A DNA stretch of 64,000 nucleotides from Halobacillus litoralis (GTDB lineage: Bacteria; Bacillota; Bacilli; Bacillales; Halobacillaceae), in contig NZ_JAIVAJ010000010.1 of NCBI RefSeq assembly GCF_020171725.1, positions 1 to 64,000 of the forward strand, in the 5' to 3' direction. How positions within the stretch are numbered: position 1 is the stretch's first letter; each line of letters begins with the position of its first letter. Shown here in pieces: positions 42,442-49,983 of this stretch. The translations under genes and the position numbers were made by a program. A model generated the notes under the pieces. That model did no database searches. It saw only the letters and a program-made list of their open reading frames with translations, and was not told where the DNA came from.

Positions 42442-43266
42442 ATGAAAACAAAATCGCTACATAACCAAGTAGAGATGCCTCAGCTTGGTTTCGGTGTATG
42501 GCAGGTCGAAGAAAATGAAGCTGTACCTGCTCTCAAAAAAGCATTCGAAACAGGATACCGCCACATCGACACAGCAGCCATCTACGGCAACGAAAAACAA
42601 GTCGGTGAAGCCATTAAGCAGAGCGGACTGGGCCGTGATGAAATCTTCATTACGACAAAAGTGTGGAACACGGACCAAGGCTATGACAACACGATCAAAG
42701 CGATGGAAACAAGCCTGGACAAGCTTGGCCTCGATTACGTCGACCTTTACCTGATCCACTGGCCGACTCCTGAGTACGACGATTATGTGGAAACCTACAA
42801 GGCGCTTGAACAGCTGCAGAAAGACGGCAAAACAAAAGCGATCGGCGTATGTAACTTTGACGTCGAGCACTTGGAGCGCTTGATGGACGAGTGTGACGTG
42901 AAACCGGCTGTTAACCAAGTCGAGTGCCACCCATACCTTGCACAAAACGAACTGAAAGAATTCTGCCGCAAGCACGGCATTCACTTAGAAGCATGGAGCC
43001 CGCTCATGCAAGGTGGCGAAGTACTGAAGGACGACGTCGTGACATCCATCGCGGACAAGCACGGCAAGACCCCAGCACAAGTCGTCATCCGCTGGCACCT
43101 GCAAAGCGAATCCATCGTCATTCCGAAGTCCGTAACCCCTCACCGCATCGAGGAAAACTTTGACGTCTTCGACTTTGAGCTTTCAACAGAAGACATGGAT
43201 CAAATCAACAAACTCGACCGCGGCGAACGCAAAGGACCGAAACCTTCAGAAATGAACGTACGATAA
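42442..43266 (+). CDS. Aldo/keto reductase
   Basis: The 274-residue protein has the full AKR tetrad context: GYRHIDTAAIYGNE (Asp, Tyr), ITTKVW (Lys) and LYLIHWP (His). The NADPH-binding end is VIPKSVTPHRIEEN. It reduces aldehydes or ketones, like the YvgN/YtbE methylglyoxal reductases of B. subtilis. AAAGGGAG lies 8 nt before the ATG at 42442; earlier in-frame codons are unsupported. Single gene with a strong terminator. Confidence 0.93.
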   Translation: MKTKSLHNQVEMPQLGFGVWQVEENEAVPALKKAFETGYRHIDTAAIYGNEKQVGEAIKQSGLGRDEIFITTKVWNTDQGYDNTIKAMETSLDKLGLDYVDLYLIHWPTPEYDDYVETYKALEQLQKDGKTKAIGVCNFDVEHLERLMDECDVKPAVNQVECHPYLAQNELKEFCRKHGIHLEAWSPLMQGGEVLKDDVVTSIADKHGKTPAQVVIRWHLQSESIVIPKSVTPHRIEENFDVFDFELSTEDMDQINKLDRGERKGPKPSEMNVR

Positions 43267-43274
43267 ATAGAAGC

Positions 43275-43306
43275 GCGGCTGACTGCAGAAAGTCAGCCGC
43301 CTTTTT
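43275..43306 (+). terminator. Terminator after the aldo/keto reductase
   Basis: GCGGCTGACT and AGTCAGCCGC form a perfect 10-bp stem around GCAGAA, followed by CTTTTT. Confidence 0.92.
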
Positions 43307-43324
43307 AAAAAAAGGAATGATACG

Positions 43325-44263
43325 ATGATTGTGAAAGAACTCGATTCCTCCATCAACTTTCTGTCCCACGAGTACCTCCTGTCCCGCATCCCACCCGATC
43401 ACCCTGAAGCCCCTCTGATCGAAGAAAACTTCAGCCACCATCAAGCCGGGTTCCACGGCGAATCCTCCATTCCGTTCCACCTCCAATATATCGAAGACCA
43501 CCACCTCACCCTATATAACCTCAGGCTCCCTGATGCCGTGGCCCACTTCCAAATCGACACCCTCCTCCTTTTTCCAAAGTATGCATTAATTCTTGAAGTG
43601 AAAAATCGAACAGGCCAAATCACCATCGACCGAACATCCAAACAAATGAAAATCATAAAAGAAGACGGCACCTCAGTCGGCGATACATGTCCCGTCGAAC
43701 AAACAGAACGCCAGGCGCGGCTGTTGAAAAAGTGGCTCAAGGACTACGGCTTGGAAATGCCCGTCTACCATCTCGTCGTCATGGCGAATAAGCGGTGCAC
43801 GCTGGAATTCGTCGTTCCGGAACCCCTGGTCATCCGCGCCACCTCGCTCTATAACACCATTCAAAACATCAACCCCGGCGGCCCTGGATTGAAAAAAGAT
43901 CAGCTGACCCGTCTCGCGTACGCGCTGAAGGAAGCCCACCGTGATCTGATACCGAACGTGATGAAGCGGTTCGGTGTGAAGAGAAGGGAGTTGATCAACG
44001 GAGTGCGGTGCCCGGGGTGTGGGCGTTATTATATGCGGAGGGAACGGTACAAATGGTGTTGTAAGTATTGTAATCATGAAAGTAAATCTGCACACGAACG
44101 AGCGTTGAAGGAGTATGCATACTTGATATCGCCATTCATCACGACAAATGAGGACATGAAATACTTGAAGATCAGCTCTCGGCATGTTGCGCGAAGGTTA
44201 TTGCTGAAGTTTTCCCTTGGTGTTGTGAAAAAGGGCAATTCTACAAAGTACCAGCTGCGCTGA
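43325..44263 (+). CDS. NERD-domain protein with C-terminal zinc ribbon
   Basis: The 312-residue protein has a nuclease-related domain: FQIDTLLLFPKYALILEVKN (near residues 77-97) carries the D...E-x-K pattern of the restriction-endonuclease-like fold. A four-Cys zinc ribbon (CPGCGRYY...CCKYC) follows at about 235-257, and a basic helical tail ends the protein. NERD proteins are presumed nucleic-acid enzymes of unknown role. The TGA stop stands at the start of a 20-bp tandem repeat array whose first roughly 100 codons are open in the same frame. Confidence 0.85.
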   Translation: MIVKELDSSINFLSHEYLLSRIPPDHPEAPLIEENFSHHQAGFHGESSIPFHLQYIEDHHLTLYNLRLPDAVAHFQIDTLLLFPKYALILEVKNRTGQITIDRTSKQMKIIKEDGTSVGDTCPVEQTERQARLLKKWLKDYGLEMPVYHLVVMANKRCTLEFVVPEPLVIRATSLYNTIQNINPGGPGLKKDQLTRLAYALKEAHRDLIPNVMKRFGVKRRELINGVRCPGCGRYYMRRERYKWCCKYCNHESKSAHERALKEYAYLISPFITTNEDMKYLKISSRHVARRLLLKFSLGVVKKGNSTKYQLR

Positions 44264-44270
44264 GAGAGGG

Positions 44271-44590
44271 AGTCGCGCCCGGAGTGGGGAAACCGCGCCC
44301 GGGGAGAGAAAGTCGCGCCCGGGGAGAGTAAGTCGCGCCCGGGGAGAGAAAGTCGCGCCCGGGAAGAGGAAATCGCGCCCGGAAAGAGAAAGTCGCGCCC
44401 GGGAGGAGAAAGTCGCGCCCGGGGAGAGAAAGTCGCGCCCGGGAAGAGGAAATCGCGCCCGAGAGGAGAAAGTCGCGCCCGGGGAGAGAAAGTCGCCCCC
44501 GGGGAAAGGAAATCGCGCCCGGGAGGAGAAAGTCGCGCTCGGGAGGAGAAAGCCGTGCCCTAGAGGAGAGACGCACTCCGGAAAGAGATT
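44271..44590 (+). repeat. 20-bp tandem repeat array, about 16 units
   Basis: Consensus AGTCGCGCCCGGGGAGAGAA, repeated with an exact 20-bp period and no indels. Units vary mainly at the purine-rich half (GGGAGGAGAA, GGGAAGAGGA, GGAAAGAGAA), and the last two are degenerate. There are no spacers, so it is not a CRISPR array. Because 20 is not a multiple of 3, all frames cycle through the same 20-codon pattern, producing long but probably meaningless open frames on both strands. It separates the NERD gene from uvsE. Confidence 0.95.
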
Positions 44591-44659
44591 TAAGATACAC
44601 TCATCAAGAATAAAACCCCTCCAATTTGGGAACAGTTGACGGAGGAAGGAGTTCACGTG

Positions 44660-45616
44660 ATGAGAATTCGATTTGGTTATGTATCTCATGCGCTCTCACT
44701 CTATGAAGCTACTCCAGCCAAGACCATGACATTCGCCCGCTATCAGAAGCTGGATCCGGATACGCAGGTCCAGGAGCTTGAGCGCATTACGGAGCGCAAT
44801 TTACAGAATACGATTCGCAATCTGCATTTTAATGTGGCTCATGAGCTGCCGTTGTACCGGTTTTCTTCATCGATTGCGCCGCTTGCGACGCATGATGAGG
44901 TGCCGTGGGATTATATTACGCCGTTTCAGTCGCTGTATGAGGAGATTGGTTCGATTGTGAGGCGCCATCGTCTGAGGACGAGTTTTCACCCGAATCAGTT
45001 TACGTTGTTCACGAGTGATAAGCCGCATGTGACGGCGAATGCGGTTAAGGATCTTGAGTATCATTATGCGATGCTTCAGGCGATGGATCTGCATGAGGAG
45101 AGTCATATCAACATTCATGTTGGCGGGGCATACGGCGATAAGGAGAAGGCTGTGGCGCGTTTTCATGAGAATTTGAAGCAGCTGCCCGAACCGATCAAGA
45201 AGCAGTTGACCCTTGAGAACGATGACAAGACGTACACGACGACAGAGACGCTTGAGGTTTGTGAAAAAGAAGCGATTCCGATGATGTTCGATTATCACCA
45301 CTATATGGCGAACCATACCGAAGAGGAGTCGCTGGAGACTTTGCTGCCGAGGTTTTTCAAGACGTGGGATCATATGCCGGTTCCGCCTAAGATTCATATT
45401 TCGTCCCCGAAGAATGAAAAAGAATACCGCAGCCATGCCGGATCTGTGGACCTTGATTTCATACGTCCGTTACTCAAGGAACTCAAGTCACAAGGCGAGC
45501 CCGTCGATTTTATGATCGAAGCGAAGGACAAGGATCATGCTGTTCTGAAGTTGATCGAAGACATCGCCGGCATCCGCGGTGCGAAACGCGTCGCAGGTGG
45601 AGAAATTGAATATTAA
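44660..45616 (+). CDS. uvsE: UV DNA damage endonuclease
   Basis: The 318-residue protein matches the UVDE TIM-barrel family: MRIRFGYVSHAL at the start, SFHPNQFTLF in the middle, then INIHVGGAYGDKEKA, LTLENDDKTYTTTETL, MMFDYHHYMAN, KIHISSPK and a final FMIEAKDKDHA. The His/Glu/Asp residues of these segments bind the metal cluster. The enzyme nicks DNA 5' of UV lesions. ATG at 44660 is preceded by GAAGGAG; a TTG at 44636 and a GTG at 44657 are alternatives. Confidence 0.93.
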   Translation: MRIRFGYVSHALSLYEATPAKTMTFARYQKLDPDTQVQELERITERNLQNTIRNLHFNVAHELPLYRFSSSIAPLATHDEVPWDYITPFQSLYEEIGSIVRRHRLRTSFHPNQFTLFTSDKPHVTANAVKDLEYHYAMLQAMDLHEESHINIHVGGAYGDKEKAVARFHENLKQLPEPIKKQLTLENDDKTYTTTETLEVCEKEAIPMMFDYHHYMANHTEEESLETLLPRFFKTWDHMPVPPKIHISSPKNEKEYRSHAGSVDLDFIRPLLKELKSQGEPVDFMIEAKDKDHAVLKLIEDIAGIRGAKRVAGGEIEY

Positions 45617-45651
45617 TAAAACGACTGCGCACGAGAGGCAGTCGTTTTTAT
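45615..45651. terminator. Bidirectional terminator after uvsE
   Basis: AAAACGACTGC and GCAGTCGTTTT pair perfectly across GCACGAGAG, flanked by AATA and TATT, and serve the convergent gene as well. Confidence 0.9.
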
Positions 45652-46232
45652 TATGATAATATACGTTTCGCCTCGAGGAATCGCTGGCCGCCTGTGAAGA
45701 GTTCAATGACGAAGAACGCCATCGTCGACCACCAGAGGAAGTCAGGGAAGAGAAGCATGATACTGAAAAAAATGAACCCTTCTGTCCGCTCGGCTGCCCC
45801 GGCCTGGTAATAGAATGACTTCATTCCTGCTTTTTCAGAGACCGTTCCGACCACGAGGAAGATCGTCATCGACACAATAATGGACACACTCAATAGCAGT
45901 AACGGCCAGAGCATATCCGGGTGGACATACGCAATGGCGAGGATCATACCGATTTCGACGATCCGGTCAAACGTCACGTCCATGACAGTTCCGAATGGAG
46001 AAGGCTTGGTATGCCGCGCCATTGTACCGTCGACCGCGTCGAGAAAACCGGATAACCAAAGCATAAAGACAGCCACGACCGGAAGTCCCCATACATACAG
46101 GAAACTCGTTGAAACACCTATAATCAACGCCGCAATCGTCACCTGATTCGCAGTACGCCCCCGCTTCAGGAAAAAGAATGCGGTTTTATCAATCGTCGGT
46201 TGAACATATTTGCGCGCATGAGTATCGAGCAT
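45651..46232 (-). CDS. CDP-alcohol phosphatidyltransferase family protein
   Basis: The 193-residue integral membrane protein has the family signature D-G-x2-A-R-x8-G-x3-D-x3-D as DGTMAR...FGTVMDVTFD (about residues 66-87), plus around five hydrophobic segments. These enzymes transfer a phosphoalcohol from a CDP-linked donor in phospholipid synthesis. It is shorter and more divergent than PgsA or PssA, so substrate and product are unknown. AGGTGAG precedes the ATG. Confidence 0.85.
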   Translation of the reverse strand: MLDTHARKYVQPTIDKTAFFFLKRGRTANQVTIAALIIGVSTSFLYVWGLPVVAVFMLWLSGFLDAVDGTMARHTKPSPFGTVMDVTFDRIVEIGMILAIAYVHPDMLWPLLLLSVSIIVSMTIFLVVGTVSEKAGMKSFYYQAGAAERTEGFIFFSIMLLFPDFLWWSTMAFFVIELFTGGQRFLEAKRILS

Positions 46233-46394
46233 TCACTCACCTACTTTTCTATAAGTATTGCCGTTTTAGACTATACCTATATACCAGAAAAGTAAAACAT
46301 CGCAACTGGTAATAGTGGAAAGAATTAATAGTGAAATCATTCAGACTTTTTGTTAACTTATATATCGTAAACGTGACAGGGAGGTTGGAACAAC

Positions 46395-46967
46395 ATGAAG
46401 AAACTTCTGATGCTTGCGGTGATGCTTACCGGCGTACTATGGGCAGCATCTCCAGTAGCAGCAGACAAGGAAGTGCACATCGTAGACCGTGGCGATACAC
46501 TTTATAACATCGCCAAAGATTATGGAATCTCCGCTTATCAACTCATGGAACTGAACGACAAGCAAAGCTCGATGATTTACCCTGGTGAGCGCCTTGAGCT
46601 TCCCGTCACCTTGAACGAAAGCCAGATTGATTTGCTTTCAAGACTGGTGGAAGCTGAAGCAAAGGGTGAAAGTTATGCCGGCAAAGTGGCTGTGGCGACG
46701 GTTGTATTGAACCGTGTCGAGAGTGACTTGTTCCCGGATACCCTGCGTCAGGTCATCTATCAAGACTATCAATTCACGCCCGTAAGCAATGGGCAGATCT
46801 ATCAGCCGGCTAGCCAGCAATCTGAGGCTGCCGTCTATGAAGCGCTCGCTTACCAAGGCTATGACAATAACTCACTATTTTTCTATAACCCTGATAAAGC
46901 ATCCAGTGCATATCTGGCTGCAAAAGAAGTAACGGTCGTAATCGGAGACCACGTATTCCTAAGATAG
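46395..46967 (+). CDS. LysM and SleB-type cell-wall hydrolase
   Basis: The 190-residue protein has a signal peptide (about residues 1-23, ending SPVAA), one LysM domain (HIVDRGDTLYNIAKDYGIS...YPGERLELP) and a C-terminal hydrolase_2/SleB domain. The domain begins LLSRLVEAEAKGESYAGKVAVATVVLNRV; the Glu in EAEAKGE is the expected catalytic acid. Related proteins (SleB, CwlJ, YkvT) cut spore cortex or vegetative peptidoglycan. Transcribed alone, with a terminator. Confidence 0.9.
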   Translation: MKKLLMLAVMLTGVLWAASPVAADKEVHIVDRGDTLYNIAKDYGISAYQLMELNDKQSSMIYPGERLELPVTLNESQIDLLSRLVEAEAKGESYAGKVAVATVVLNRVESDLFPDTLRQVIYQDYQFTPVSNGQIYQPASQQSEAAVYEALAYQGYDNNSLFFYNPDKASSAYLAAKEVTVVIGDHVFLR

Positions 46968-46972
46968 AAACA

Positions 46973-47003
46973 AAGCAAGCGGACCATCCCGCTTGCTTCT
47001 TTT
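46973..47003 (+). terminator. Terminator after the LysM hydrolase gene
   Basis: AAGCAAGCGG and CCGCTTGCTT form a 10-bp stem around ACCATC, followed by CTTTT. Confidence 0.88.
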
Positions 47004-47044
47004 ACAGGTTGTTGAGAAGGGTTCTGGATGGAATAGAGTGCTGC

Positions 47045-47164
47045 GTGGGGTGGAAAATAACTCGCTTTCCGGCGGCGGACGCCGAGCTAACTCAGGCTAA
47101 AGCCTGAGTGGATCTCGTCGTGGTCCGTATAATTCCGCAGGAGTCTCGCCATTTTCCACCCCAC
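47045..47164. repeat. Dispersed palindromic element with terminal inverted repeats (copy C)
   Basis: The ends GTGGGGTGGAAAAT and ATTTTCCACCCCAC are the same terminal repeats as in the element at 39839. ACTCGCTTTCCGGCGG and the GGAGTCTCG right segment are conserved too. The interior differs: GGCG/CGCC and a 9-bp hairpin ACTCAGGCT-AA-AGCCTGAGT. It is noncoding and fills much of the 384-bp gap between the LysM hydrolase and the symporter gene. Confidence 0.82.
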
Positions 47165-47315
47165 TTTACGTTGAAAGTGACTCCAGAACCTTATGACAAT
47201 AAGGTTCTAAGTCGTTATCTGTGCAAACATTCACCATAGCTCATCTATCCAGCATATCGATAAAAATTCGTTTATTAAAAAATTAATCGAGACAAGTACT
47301 TTTCAACACTTATAC

Positions 47316-47349
47316 AAAAAGCAAGCGGACGATTCCGCTTGCTTTTTTT
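47316..47349 (-). terminator. Terminator of the symporter gene
   Basis: AAGCAAGCGG/CCGCTTGCTT around ACGATT, with long A and T runs on both sides, so it works in both directions. The stem is identical to that at 46973. Confidence 0.9.
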
Positions 47350-47351
47350 CT

Positions 47352-48761
47352 TTACCCTGCATCTTCATCAAACAACTCGATCGACTTCTCTTTTGTCTTC
47401 TTCTTATACACGCGGTTCACGTAATCTTTTGTGAGAGCGGCAATTTCGTTGTGTAAAAAGAGCAGTGGTATGATGTTGGCTAATAAGACGAAGGCGAGCA
47501 GTAGGTCAAGGAACTGCCATACGAACTGAAGGCCGCCGATTGCGCCGACGAAAACGGCTAGAATGTAGACGATCCTCATGGCGCGTGCAGCTTTCAGCCC
47601 GAAGAGGTACTCGGCTTGTTTTTCTCCATAGAAAATCAAGATTCCGATGGTCGTGATGACAAAGAATAGTAAAAAGACGGAGATGAAGCTGCTGCCGAAT
47701 GCGTCTCCGAGTTCGTTGCCGATCGCGACGTTGATCATGTTCGAGGCGTCGGATCGTTCGACTTGTGTCCATGCGTCTGTGACCAGCACGGTGATGCCTG
47801 AGATGGTACAGATGACGATGGTATCGACAAATACGCTGAAGATTCCCCATAACGCTTGCTTCGACGGGTGATCTGTTTTGGCAGCGGCATGGGCGATTGG
47901 AGCGGTCCCGAGTCCGGCTTCGTTGGAATACAACCCTCTGGCCGTACCCCATCTTACCGCTTCTGCAATCGCAGCCCCGGCAAAACCACCTGTCGCAGAA
48001 ATCGGAGTGAAGGCACTCGAGAAGATCAAACCGAAGACATGAGGGAGCTGATCCACATTGGCAAAAATGACGTATAGGCAGATGGCTAAATAGGTGAGCA
48101 CCATGCCGGGGACGAGCTTGTCAGTCACCTTAGCAATTCTCTTGATCCCTCCGAATACGACGAGTGCAATAGCCGCACAGATCACTGCGCCGGTAATGTA
48201 AACGGACCAGCCGAATGCACCCTGTGTCTGAGTGGCAATCGAGTTCGACTGCACCATCGTACTTGGAATCAACTCGATCATGAGAAAGAAGGCGAAAGCG
48301 GTGGAAACCCATTTCCAACCGAGCGCTTTTTTTATGTAGTACTGTGGTCCGCCAACCCACTCATTTTTGTCGTTCTTCTCACGATACTTCATGCCGAGCA
48401 GGATTTCCGAGTACTTCGTGGCCATCCCGATCAGCGCAACGACCCACATCCAGAACAAAGCCCCTGGACCTCCGAGTGAAATCGCAACAGGCACTCCGAC
48501 GATGTTCGTCGCTCCGGCTGTTGAAGCGAGGGCAGATGTGAAAGCCTGAAACGGTGTAATAGTGCCTTTCTGCTTCGTTTTCTTAAAGATCTGTCCAATC
48601 GTTTGATGCAGCACGTGACCGAAGAAACGAAATTGGAAAAAGCCAATCCGGATCGTTAGAAAAATCCCACCGAGAACGAGTAAAATAGCCAGTGGATAGG
48701 TCCACAAAAAGTTGGAGACCGTAGCCAGTCCTTCCTCGAAAGAGCTCCAGAAATCCTGCAA
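47352..48761 (-). CDS. Sodium:alanine/glycine symporter family protein (AlsT-like)
   Basis: The 469-residue protein has about ten to eleven membrane helices. It shows alanine-sodium symporter (AGCS) signatures such as GTITPFQAFTSALASTAGATNIVGVPVAISLGG in the first third and WGTARGLYSNEAGLGTAPIAHAAA in the middle. It imports small amino acids with Na+. The start was set at TTG 48761, 7 nt after AGGAGG, giving MQDFWSSFEEGL; further upstream in-frame sequence has no ribosome site and is not family-like. Confidence 0.92.
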   Translation of the reverse strand: MQDFWSSFEEGLATVSNFLWTYPLAILLVLGGIFLTIRIGFFQFRFFGHVLHQTIGQIFKKTKQKGTITPFQAFTSALASTAGATNIVGVPVAISLGGPGALFWMWVVALIGMATKYSEILLGMKYREKNDKNEWVGGPQYYIKKALGWKWVSTAFAFFLMIELIPSTMVQSNSIATQTQGAFGWSVYITGAVICAAIALVVFGGIKRIAKVTDKLVPGMVLTYLAICLYVIFANVDQLPHVFGLIFSSAFTPISATGGFAGAAIAEAVRWGTARGLYSNEAGLGTAPIAHAAAKTDHPSKQALWGIFSVFVDTIVICTISGITVLVTDAWTQVERSDASNMINVAIGNELGDAFGSSFISVFLLFFVITTIGILIFYGEKQAEYLFGLKAARAMRIVYILAVFVGAIGGLQFVWQFLDLLLAFVLLANIIPLLFLHNEIAALTKDYVNRVYKKKTKEKSIELFDEDAG

Positions 48762-48873
48762 ATCGATTCCTCCTAAATGATTGTTAACCCATATATTCCC
48801 TTTATATACAATTTGAAACAAAAGTGATCCCTGATTCAATCTATCGTATGATGAGAGAAAGGAGAGATCACAC

Positions 48874-49470
48874 ATGCGCATTCATAAAGACCAATTTCAA
48901 AACCACGACATGAGTAAGCTCATTAAGGGAGCAGTCGTTCCACGCCCGATTGCCTGGGTCTCCACCATCAGCCGTGACGGAACACGTAACCTGGCCCCGT
49001 TCAGCTTTTTTACCGTTGCATCAATGAATCCGATCACGCTCTGTTTTTCTGTAGGAGGCGGGGCGTCAGATAAGGATACTTTGGCTAATATAAAAGAGAC
49101 CGGACAGTTTATCGTGAATATCGTATCGGAGTCATTGGCGAACCAGATGCACGAAACGAGCCTTCAATACTCGCCGGAGGAAGATGAATTTGAAAAAGCA
49201 GGAACACAGGCAGAACCAGGGGACTTCGTCGATGTACCGAGAGTGGCAGAATCTCCGGTCCAAATGGAATGTGAGCTCGATCAAGTCGTAGAAGTCGGCA
49301 CAAACAGCCTCGTTTTAGGAACGGTGGTCGGCTATCACATTCATGATGACGTCTATATGGAGAAGGATAAAGTGAACCCGGACAAGCTGAAGCCCGTTGG
49401 CAGGATGGCGGGGGATTACAGCTATATTCGTGAATTTTACAGTCTCCCCAATAACGATCTACCGAAGTAA
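48874..49470 (+). CDS. Flavin reductase-like FMN-binding split-barrel protein
   Basis: The 198-residue protein begins with the flavin_reduct pattern KGAVVPRPIAWVSTISRDGTRNLAPFSFFTVASMNPI, and continues with KDTLANIKETGQFIVNIV and ANQMHETS. It binds FMN and probably reduces flavin or acts on an unknown substrate. AAAGGAG precedes the ATG. It diverges from the symporter gene across 112 bp. Confidence 0.9.
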   Translation: MRIHKDQFQNHDMSKLIKGAVVPRPIAWVSTISRDGTRNLAPFSFFTVASMNPITLCFSVGGGASDKDTLANIKETGQFIVNIVSESLANQMHETSLQYSPEEDEFEKAGTQAEPGDFVDVPRVAESPVQMECELDQVVEVGTNSLVLGTVVGYHIHDDVYMEKDKVNPDKLKPVGRMAGDYSYIREFYSLPNNDLPK

Positions 49471-49498
49471 AAGCACCTGACCCGGGTGCTTTTTGTTT
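49469..49498 (+). terminator. Terminator after the flavin reductase gene
   Basis: AAAGCACC and GGGTGCTTT pair across TGACCC and are followed by TTGTTTTG. Confidence 0.85.
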
Positions 49499-49542
49499 TG
49501 AAAAAAATACAAATTCCTCTTTCCAAATCATTTCCGTTCCGC

Positions 49543-49586
49543 TATACTAATTACTGTACTACAAATATTAATACAGTTAATACAGT
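49543..49586 (+). promoter_or_regulatory. Promoter -10 and GntR operator of the ABC transporter operon
   Basis: TATACT (49543-49548) is followed by ACTGTACTA (49553-49561) inverted against TAATACAGT (49569-49577), and a second direct copy TAATACAGT (49578-49586). Three half-sites just after the -10 box suggest autorepression by the GntR/YtrA-type regulator encoded downstream. The -35 is poor. Confidence 0.6.
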
Positions 49587-49605
49587 CGGCCGAGGAGGTG
49601 CGTGA

Positions 49606-49983
49606 ATGTTCGAGTTGGACATTAGAAGTCGAAAGCCGATCTATGAGCAGCTTGTCGAAAAGCTGAAAGAGCTCATTATCAACGATGTGCTCAAGGAAGA
49701 CGAGAAACTTCCTTCGGTCAGAGAATTGGCCCAGCAGTTGACCATCAACCCTAACACGATTCAGAAGGCCTACAGGGAGCTTGAGTCACAGGGCTATATT
49801 TATTCGCAAAAAGGGAAGGGGAGCTTCGTCCATCCCGTTACGAAGTCTGAGAATCAAGAGGAGTTGAATAAAGTGCGTGAAGAATTGAAGAAGCTTTTCG
49901 CAGAGGCGATGTATCTTGGCATTACAACCGAAGAGATCCAGTCGCTGCTCCGCGAAGTAGAGGGAGGGGACAATGATGATTGA
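49606..49983 (+). CDS. GntR-family transcriptional regulator (YtrA-type)
   Basis: A short GntR regulator of 125 residues. The winged helix spans about residues 10-75 (PIYEQLVEKLKELIINDVLKE, LPSVRELAQQLTINPNTIQKAYRELE). It is followed by only a brief dimerisation helix pair, the YtrA subgroup layout. These repress adjacent ABC transporter operons that respond to cell-wall antibiotics in bacilli. It overlaps the ATPase gene by 11 bp. GAGGAGG lies 8 nt before the ATG. Confidence 0.9.
   Translation: MFELDIRSRKPIYEQLVEKLKELIINDVLKEDEKLPSVRELAQQLTINPNTIQKAYRELESQGYIYSQKGKGSFVHPVTKSENQEELNKVREELKKLFAEAMYLGITTEEIQSLLREVEGGDNDD

Noticed and set aside
44271..44590. Possible CRISPR array
   Set aside because: The repeats are directly head to tail without spacers and there are no cas genes nearby.
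44198..44689. Long minus-strand frames (up to about 163 codons) over the 20-bp repeats
   Set aside because: The repeat unit has almost no stop codons in any frame, so open frames are expected by chance. No ribosome site and no non-repetitive coding part supports them.
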